Source: Tribonema minus
Taxonomy: Eukaryota > Sar > Xanthophyceae > Tribonematales > Tribonemataceae
Direction: 5' to 3'
DNA: 64,000 nucleotides
Assembly (NCBI GenBank): GCA_017506865.1
Contig: JAFCMP010000536.1
Span: forward strand, 558,001 to 622,000
Both the position numbers and the translations under genes were made by a program. Of this stretch, positions 58,101-64,000 are shown in pieces. Under the pieces are notes generated by a model that searched no databases, was not told where the DNA came from, and saw only the letters and a program-made list of their open reading frames with translations. The stretch's first letter is position 1, and each line of letters begins with the position of its first letter.

Positions 58101-60500
58101 AATGTTGCAGGGTATATGTTTCGGGCGCTGAGGTGTGGGAGCAGCTGTGCAGTCACTGCCTGGCTACTTGATGCTCACTGGATATGCGCAAGTAACACAC
58201 TGACAGTGACGCTGTTTGAACAGGGCACTTCAAGATTGAAGTACCTGTTTAGGAGGATGTGGCCGCGCTGCCACACATCCACGTGCCACTGCGAGACACG
58301 CGCATAGGTCTTGGGGAACAGCGCCTGCCGCAGGTCAAAGTTAGGGTAGGGGTTAGGGTTCCCCAATGCCTGTTGACAATGCGGGTTGACTATGAGCATA
58401 GACAGCGCACAGCTCAGTTCACTTTCTTGGGGAACAGCGCCTGTCGCACGCGTGCTGAACAATGAGTAATGAGTGATGACAATGAGAATAGACAGCGCAC
58501 AGCTCAGCTCATGTTGAGGTTGAGTCCTGTCGGGCACTGACGTGGCCTCTGCATGTTTGCTGCCTGGTTTTCTCAGTGATCACTTCTTCCAGCAACACAT
58601 GCACTAGGCGCGAATCCTGTGTCTGCTTGGGCCCCATGGTCGTCCATCTCTGGCACGGTGGTGAGCTACACGCCCTCAGCGACCACGGATGGACAACCGT
58701 GCAAGCATCAATCAAATTTGCAAGGCACCTCAACAGCAACTGTCTAGCTTATGCCAGCTGAGGCAGGCGGAGCGGCTTGCTGAGGGTTAGGGCTATAATT
58801 AGGGTTACGGTTTGCTTTAGGGCTAGGGTTGGTGCTGCAGCAAGCAATAGGTGACTGACTGCCTTATCTGCGCCTCAGAGGCACCAGTTTGGGATACAGG
58901 GATGGTGCTTTGTTTACCCGACGCATGGCACGGCCGTTGCACCACACGCAAATAACACCACTTCAACTTCAACCCGTACGCCGCAACAATCTACAGGAAG
59001 ACGTATCGCCCATGTATACCTCAACACATTGGCCGCTGCGCACCGAGGACTCTACTCAATGACTCATGACTCACCTTGTACCCCAGCTCCTCCAGCTCGC
59101 GGAACGCCGAGCCGAGTCCCAGCGCATTTGAAACTGGCACGTATAACTGCAACGCCTCCAGTGCCAGGTGATGGCGCAAGTGCGCGGGCATGACCCCGCC
59201 GCCCCTGCCGTTGAAGGCGGTTACGTCGGTTACGTCGCCCATGCCGCGGAGGCGCTGCAGCAGCTGAGCCATGTGCACGACGACGGCCCTCACATCCCGC
59301 GATCTGCACGGCGTGCAGCGTGTAAATGTGTGAGTGATTTGCAAATGCATGCTGCACAGCGCGTGTGCTGTGTTCAGGTGCTTGAGTACACATGCACCAA
59401 GACTAGACTACAAGGTACTTCAAGAGTGTAAAGTACTTCAAGTATGTGGAGTATGTGGAAAACTTCACACATTACGCTGAGGCCGCGTCAGCCATGTGGC
59501 ATTATTCACATGATGTGAATAATGCCAACCCACGATGTGTGCGGCAGTTCGCGCGGTCCTCTTGTACACAACGCACGCGAAGTGCCTTGTAGGGTTTGCC
59601 CCTTTGCACACCCTACAAGCGCACAAACACTCATCGGCAGCATGTGCAATGTGTTGTCGCGCGCTGCGCAACGCTATGTACGCTTTACCAAGGCAGAGAC
59701 CCGTTCTGTACAGCCCACTTGCTGATGCAATACTTGCGTTGAGTGAAGCCCTAACCCTTACCCTAATTCTTTTGGAGGTCGCTCAAGAGCAGCCAACTGT
59801 GGCAAAGGAGGGCCGTGACGTGGTAAACAACTGGGGTATAGAACAATCCTAACAATAGCCCGGGCGAGTCAGCCAACCTGTGCACCAGAAACTCCCGCAA
59901 CAGTCGGCTGTTGTGGTCACCCTGGTCACCTCGGTGTCACCAAGAGAAGACCCCTTCTTTATGACCCTTTCTGCTAATCAAGTGCTGGTGGGAGCATGAA
60001 GCCATATTCCTTACTGCGCTCAAAAGCAGTCAAATGAGGAAAAGTGGGAAAAGCGTGTATATTGAACAGCCCGAATACTGTGCGGACGGCGCACACACTG
60101 TGAGCGAGATATTCCCGCATTAGTCGACTGTTGTGGTCAGGTGTACATATATTTATAACAACTCTAATAATGTTTGGTCGGTGCACAAACCTGTGCACCA
60201 GGTATACTCATGCAGCAGCCGACTGTTGCAGTCGGGTGTATATATATATGACCTCCAATAATGTTAATGTTTGGTCGGCGAACACACCTGTGAACCAGAT
60301 ATTCGCGCAACAGTCGGCTGTTGTGGTCATCCAGGTCCAGTATGGGCCGCACGCCAGTTGAGCGCTGTATCACCATCTGACTCGCTGAGCTGTGTGGCAG
60401 CAGCAGCAGCAGCGGCAGCAGCAGCAGCGGCGGCGGCATGAGCAGCGGCGGCGGCAGCAGCGGTGGCAGCAGCGGTGATGGCGGCAGCGGCGGTGGCGGC

Positions 60501-60535
<35 letters not shown>

Positions 60536-62551
60536 CAGCAGCAGCAGCAGCGACAGCGACGAGAATGGTGACAAGATGTCAGGCTCTGCTGCTGACAGTG
60601 GCCCGCAAGGCAGGCAAGTGGCAGCATCTGCTTGCGTTGATGCTTAGCCGCAGACGTGCTTGGAGACTGAAACGCGCGCCTATCGTATCGCTATGGGTGT
60701 AGCTGAGGGGTGACGGCATATATGCTAGGGTTAGCACATTCAGTGACAGACTTAACGAGCAAGAGCGGGCTGGCATCTCTGCTGCATGCTGCCGCGGCGG
60801 CGCTGGTATTGCGAGGCGAGTTGCTGCAAGCAGTTGCTGCTGCCGTCGCGTCCTATGTGTGATGCAGGGAGAGTCACTGCAAAGCTGCAAGAGCGCGTTG
60901 AGTGCAGGCACTACGCCCCTGCATACCATAAGTATACACATGCATCAGCGTATGCCACAGGCACATGTGGGGAACATTGTGGATTTATTCACAACCTTGC
61001 GTAGCCACAAACGGCATTGCACTACGGTCGCACTTGTACATGACTAAACGCAACGCCAGTGTAGTGTGAGTGCAGACGCTTCCCCGACGTGAGTGCCGTT
61101 GTGGTTGTCATTTGCGTTGAACGGCACTTACTGCTATACCCCTGGGGGGCAAATGGTGACTCTCCCTGCCCTTAGCTGATGCATGTCACAAGCGCCACAG
61201 GGACGGTGCGCAGCAAATACACACCAGAATTGTGGATACGTACTTCAACATGAGAACACCGTTGTGAACTGCTATACGTAGTGACGATGGTGACTCTCCC
61301 TGCCCTTGGCTGATGCACTTCATAAGCGCGACAGGAACAGCGCGCAGCGAATACACGTCAAGCTTATGGACACGCACGCAATAAGCAGTCACCTGGTGGG
61401 TTCTGCCAGCGAATCCAGCAGCACCCTGTCCTCCACGATCCCCCTCACGACGGGCCCAAACTGCTCCTCAATAACTTCTAGATTGTACGGGCCGATTGGC
61501 CCCCCTATTAAGCCCCTATCTTGCGCCATTTGCGGTCGCTGAGCGCTGCTGCAGGCGAGCGCCGCCACGATGGTGTCGGCGTCCGCTTCCATTCCCACCA
61601 ATATCTGCAGGGGGGGGGGGCGCAAATGGCGCAAGCACAAATGTAACTGCCATAACTGTTGACGTCCTTGAGGTCTGAAGAGGTGAGTCCCTTCAACTTT
61701 TGGATGAATTTCATGATTCGTCACTGGGCCACCTTGTACACACATGCCGCGCACAGTGCCGCCAAATGCTTCAAGAATAAAGCAGCTCATCGGTGTACTG
61801 TTCAGACTCCTCTCCTGCGCGCGCAGCTCAGCGCCACAAACACACACCAAAACCATTGGCAAATGCAACGCGGCGCAATGGCGTGCCACATGCGTGAACC
61901 ATACGTAGACGAGAGAAAAGAATCTGGTGACCACCACCCTGAGCACTACGCAGCCCGAAACTGCTTGGCCCCATATACGCTTCTTTTCAACAGGACTTTT
62001 TACAACAGGACTTTTCCTGGAGTACCAGCCACCGGGTCTCCGACTACTCAATGTCAACTCGCGCACGAGGTCGTTCGCGCCGTCGCACGAGGTGCGTCAC
62101 TTCTGCCTAGGTTTACAGCTAGCTCGCAGAAGTGCCAACGCCACAGAGATACCGTAGGTATTGTAACACTGCCACCCACCTTGACCACCTCTAGACTGTG
62201 CTGCAGGCCGTCGGTCACCCCTCCGCCCGCCCCCCTCCCCCCCCCCTCCTCCTCCCCCTCCCCCTCGCCCTCGCCCCCCCCCGACAGCCACCGCGCGCGC
62301 AGCCGCTCCTTCTCCCGCGCCGCGAACCCCTCCTGAGCGCTGCTGCCCTGCACCAGCTGACCACTGCCACCAGCGCTGCCACTCGCACGGGCACCGGCGT
62401 CGGGGCCCCGCCCCCACCACGCCTCCGCCCCCGCGCCCGCAGACCGGTCCGAACCTGCAGGATCGTTCCTGTTCCCCGCTGCGACGGGCGCCGGCTCCAG
62501 GTCCTGCACCTGCCGCCACAGCTGGTCTGCGCCCTGGAACACGCCGCTGCC

Positions 62552-62582
<31 letters not shown>

Positions 62583-64000
62583 TCATCGCCGCTGCTGCTC
62601 GCGCCGGCGGCGGCGGCGGTGCTGCGCCATCGGCTGCCGCGCCGCGCGCCGCCTGCGCCGCCGCCGCTGCTGCTGCCGGCGCGTCTGCGGCGCGCGCCGC
62701 CGCCGCTGCTGCCGGTGTCGCGGCCGCGGAGGCGCGCGGGGCTGAGCGCTGCTGCTGCGGCGCCGCGGCGCGCGCTGCCCTCGTACCACCGCACAAACTC
62801 CTCGAACGTCACCTGCAAGAGCGGTATTACGAGGCTTGGTTCGTGAAGCAGTGAGTATGGATTGAAGTTGAGTGAGCCTATCATTTCAGGCAAGGTCACA
62901 GCGGCGGGTAGATCAGCTGGGGTAAGGTCCGATGGGCTGGTAGCTTCCATGGGGGGGCTCAGCCGCCGCCAGCATTGGCAGCGCACGCACACTGGACATG
63001 GCCACGCTGTTATAGGGTACAACGAAAACCTGCTACATACAAGAGAGTACAGCAGTGACTGTTCCGAAGGCTGTCTGTCTCATCGCTGCTGGCGTGCACA
63101 GAATCACATGTTACACTACCGCGCTCAGCTAGGATGAGGGTGACGACTCACGTCGCCATTGGAGTCAAAGTCCATATCTGCAAAGATCTTCTTAAGGCTC
63201 AGCGCCCAATGGTTATAGGGTTTGAAGTTGGGGTCAACTTCATTTGCAGCGTGCAAAACTCACCTCGCCATTAGAATCAAAGTCCATCTCTGCGAAGATC
63301 TTCTTGGGGCTCAGCACGCCGTCCCGCCGTGGGTGCTCGCGCAGCGCCGCCATCGCCGCCAGCACTATCATCGCGCGCTTCACCCGCGCCTGCGCATGTG
63401 CGAAATATGTGTCGTTCATGCATGCTGAAATGAATGCAAGTGAACACTCCACGAGCACATTGCTCAGCACAAGCGCTGCGCGAACGCGCGCACACACACA
63501 CATGGTGCACACTGTGAATTGTGCCGCGTCGGCGACTGCACAACTTCAACTTTGTGCGCCACGCGGCGCTTCAAGCTACGCACTGAGTCAATGATGTGCC
63601 TACTGCCTTAACCAGCCACACTGTTCCATTCCAGTTCTCCAACTTCTTCTGAGCTGCCCCATCCCACTCGTGCGCCACTGAAACTAAAACACAGAGCTGC
63701 AATGGTGGCTGCAGCTAAACACACTCGAAGCCAGGCAGTGACATCTATGTGTTGCGTTTCCAGACAGAGTCTCCGTTTTCTTATGATGCTCCCGCGATCA
63801 GAGCTTGACAAAATGCTGGTACGTCAGCAAAGTTGAAGTTGAAGCTGAAGTTAAGTGCTGGGCGACACATATCACACACGACACTGACCTGCCCCTCGCT
63901 CCCCAGGTACTCCAGCGCGCCCCCCTTCCTGAGCTCGCGCCACATGGCGCTGATGAGCCGCTGGAACCGAAACGGAGCGCTGCTGAGGTCATATGCCCCC
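55162..64000 (-). CDS. CRSH-like: Calcium-type RelA/SpoT homologue: EF-hand, inactive HD, (p)ppGpp synthetase (5' end beyond window)
   Basis: Predicted plastid (p)ppGpp synthetase; 881 residues visible. Exons: 64000-63889, 63389-63264, 62812-62180, 61604-61393, 60389-60288, 59303-59075, 58324-58245, 57578-57440, 57096-56665, 56278-56144, 55608-55162 (stop 55164-55162); every phase agrees. The second and third exons join into a canonical EF-hand loop DFDSNGEVTFEE. A Gly/Ala-rich linker follows. The HD domain keeps HSLEVVKILVGMEADADTI, but the HD pair is CS (AALACSS) and the later KLADRLHN aspartate region reads HMAQLLQR, so hydrolase activity is probably lost. Synthetase motifs are intact: GRTKGLVSTFRKVF, HDMIGLRIIV, NYVDFPKANGYRSIHTTV, MEIQVRTKAMH. 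A Gln/Ala-rich insert of about 100 residues splits the synthetase domain. Plant CRSH proteins have EF-hands at the C-terminus; here it is N-terminal. Confidence 0.9.
55685..55800 (-). mobile_element. Possible old reverse-oriented tail of a related retroelement
   Basis: Read on the minus strand it has GGGCGCTTTTGCGCCC, a hairpin analogous to the element's, followed by AAGAAACAACAAAAAA. Similarity to the element's 3' UTR upstream of the hairpin is weak, and no target duplication was found. Confidence 0.35.
55891..56053 (+). mobile_element. Third 3'-tail copy of the retrotransposon, in an intron of the RelA/SpoT gene
   Basis: The body, 55901-56043, begins at the codons for PEMPFGGGG near the element's stop and runs to its A-rich end. 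It is flanked by GTACACATCC at 55891-55900 and 56044-56053. It is antisense to the host gene and lies in the last intron. Confidence 0.92.
57695..57732 (-). repeat. Upstream echo of the RelA/SpoT exon at 57578
   Basis: CCGCAG/CGCCAAAGTGCAGCTG matches the exon start CTGCAG/CGCCAAAATACAGCTG and continues through LLVALE codons before diverging. Confidence 0.9.
58339..58362. repeat. Interstitial telomere-type repeat
   Basis: TTAGGGTAGGGGTTAGGGTT lies directly upstream, in the sense of transcription, of the exon at 58324. Another degenerate run is at 58788-58830, and one at 59745-59768. Confidence 0.85.
58422..58445 (-). repeat. Upstream echo of the RelA/SpoT exon at 58324
   Basis: GACAG/GCGCTGTTCCCCAAGA repeats the exon start (ALFPK codons) with an intact acceptor, about 115 bases upstream in transcription. 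Confidence 0.9.
59874..60236 (-). repeat. Three downstream echoes of the RelA/SpoT exon ending HNSRLLREYLVH
   Basis: The end of the exon finishing at 60288 recurs at about 60189-60236, 60104-60140 and 59874-59922. Each keeps CACAG at the exon edge; following bases are GTTTGT, TGTGTG (donor lost) and GTTGGC. Confidence 0.92.
60395..60560. repeat. CAG/GGC microsatellite upstream of a RelA/SpoT exon
   Basis: An interrupted GCA/GGC triplet array directly abuts the acceptor of the exon at 60389. On the transcribed strand it gives CTG/GCC repeats in place of a usual pyrimidine tract. Ser/Gly and poly-Leu frames through it are artefacts. Confidence 0.9.
63143..63200 (-). repeat. Downstream echo of the EF-hand half exon
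   Basis: The end of the exon finishing at 63264 is repeated with a perfect GTGAGT donor and codes for KKIFADMDFDSNGD, still a good first half of an EF-hand loop. An upstream acceptor is not obvious. Confidence 0.9.

Noticed and set aside
60438-60702. Ser/Gly and poly-Ala frames
   Set aside because: Produced by the triplet microsatellite; the supported exon is on the other strand at 60389-60288.

Overview
This window is nuclear DNA of a eukaryotic alga. Genes are split into short exons by long introns. Splice sites are mostly GT-AG with some GC-AG, the coding sequence is GC-rich, and TTAGGG telomere-type repeats lie inside introns. One nuclear gene begins with a three-part presequence (signal peptide, transit peptide, twin-arginine thylakoid signal), which points to a complex secondary plastid. 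A haptophyte or another red-lineage alga fits best, but the taxon is an inference. No tRNA, rRNA, CRISPR array or bacterial-type operon was seen.

Layout. 1-3151: flank with decayed, unassignable sequence. 3152-8031 (+): Orai-like calcium channel subunit. 8032-14290: repeats and decayed ORFs. 14295-18039 (+): low-complexity protein with an RS tail, one exon of which is also present as an inverted copy forming a large hairpin. 20271-31647 (-): 11-exon coiled-coil, Pro/Ala-rich, RS-tailed protein of unknown function. 32440-38639 (-): thylakoid-lumen protein. 38776-43324 (+): ENTH/ANTH-like protein divergently arranged with the previous gene. 43325-45094: weak GIY-YIG-like fragment. 45109-50641 (+): apparently intact non-LTR retrotransposon with a perfect 14-bp target duplication. 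52039-53698 (-): CaMK/CDPK-like kinase. 54808-56053: three short retrotransposon tails. 55162-64000 (-): plastid-type RelA/SpoT homologue with an N-terminal EF-hand, running off the right edge.

The most unusual property is shared by nearly all genes. Introns carry tandem, degenerating partial copies of the neighbouring exon edge. Copies of an exon start, with an acceptor, always lie upstream of the exon. Copies of an exon end, with a donor, always lie downstream. I call these exon-edge echoes. They look like repeated local tandem duplications across splice junctions, and many break off at a dispersed TTGAAGTTGA/ACTTCAAGT motif.

Three genes bear on calcium signalling: the Orai-like channel, the CaMK-like kinase and the EF-hand (p)ppGpp synthetase. 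Exon chains were built by hand and every reported junction keeps the reading frame, but there is no transcript evidence and 5' ends are the weakest part.
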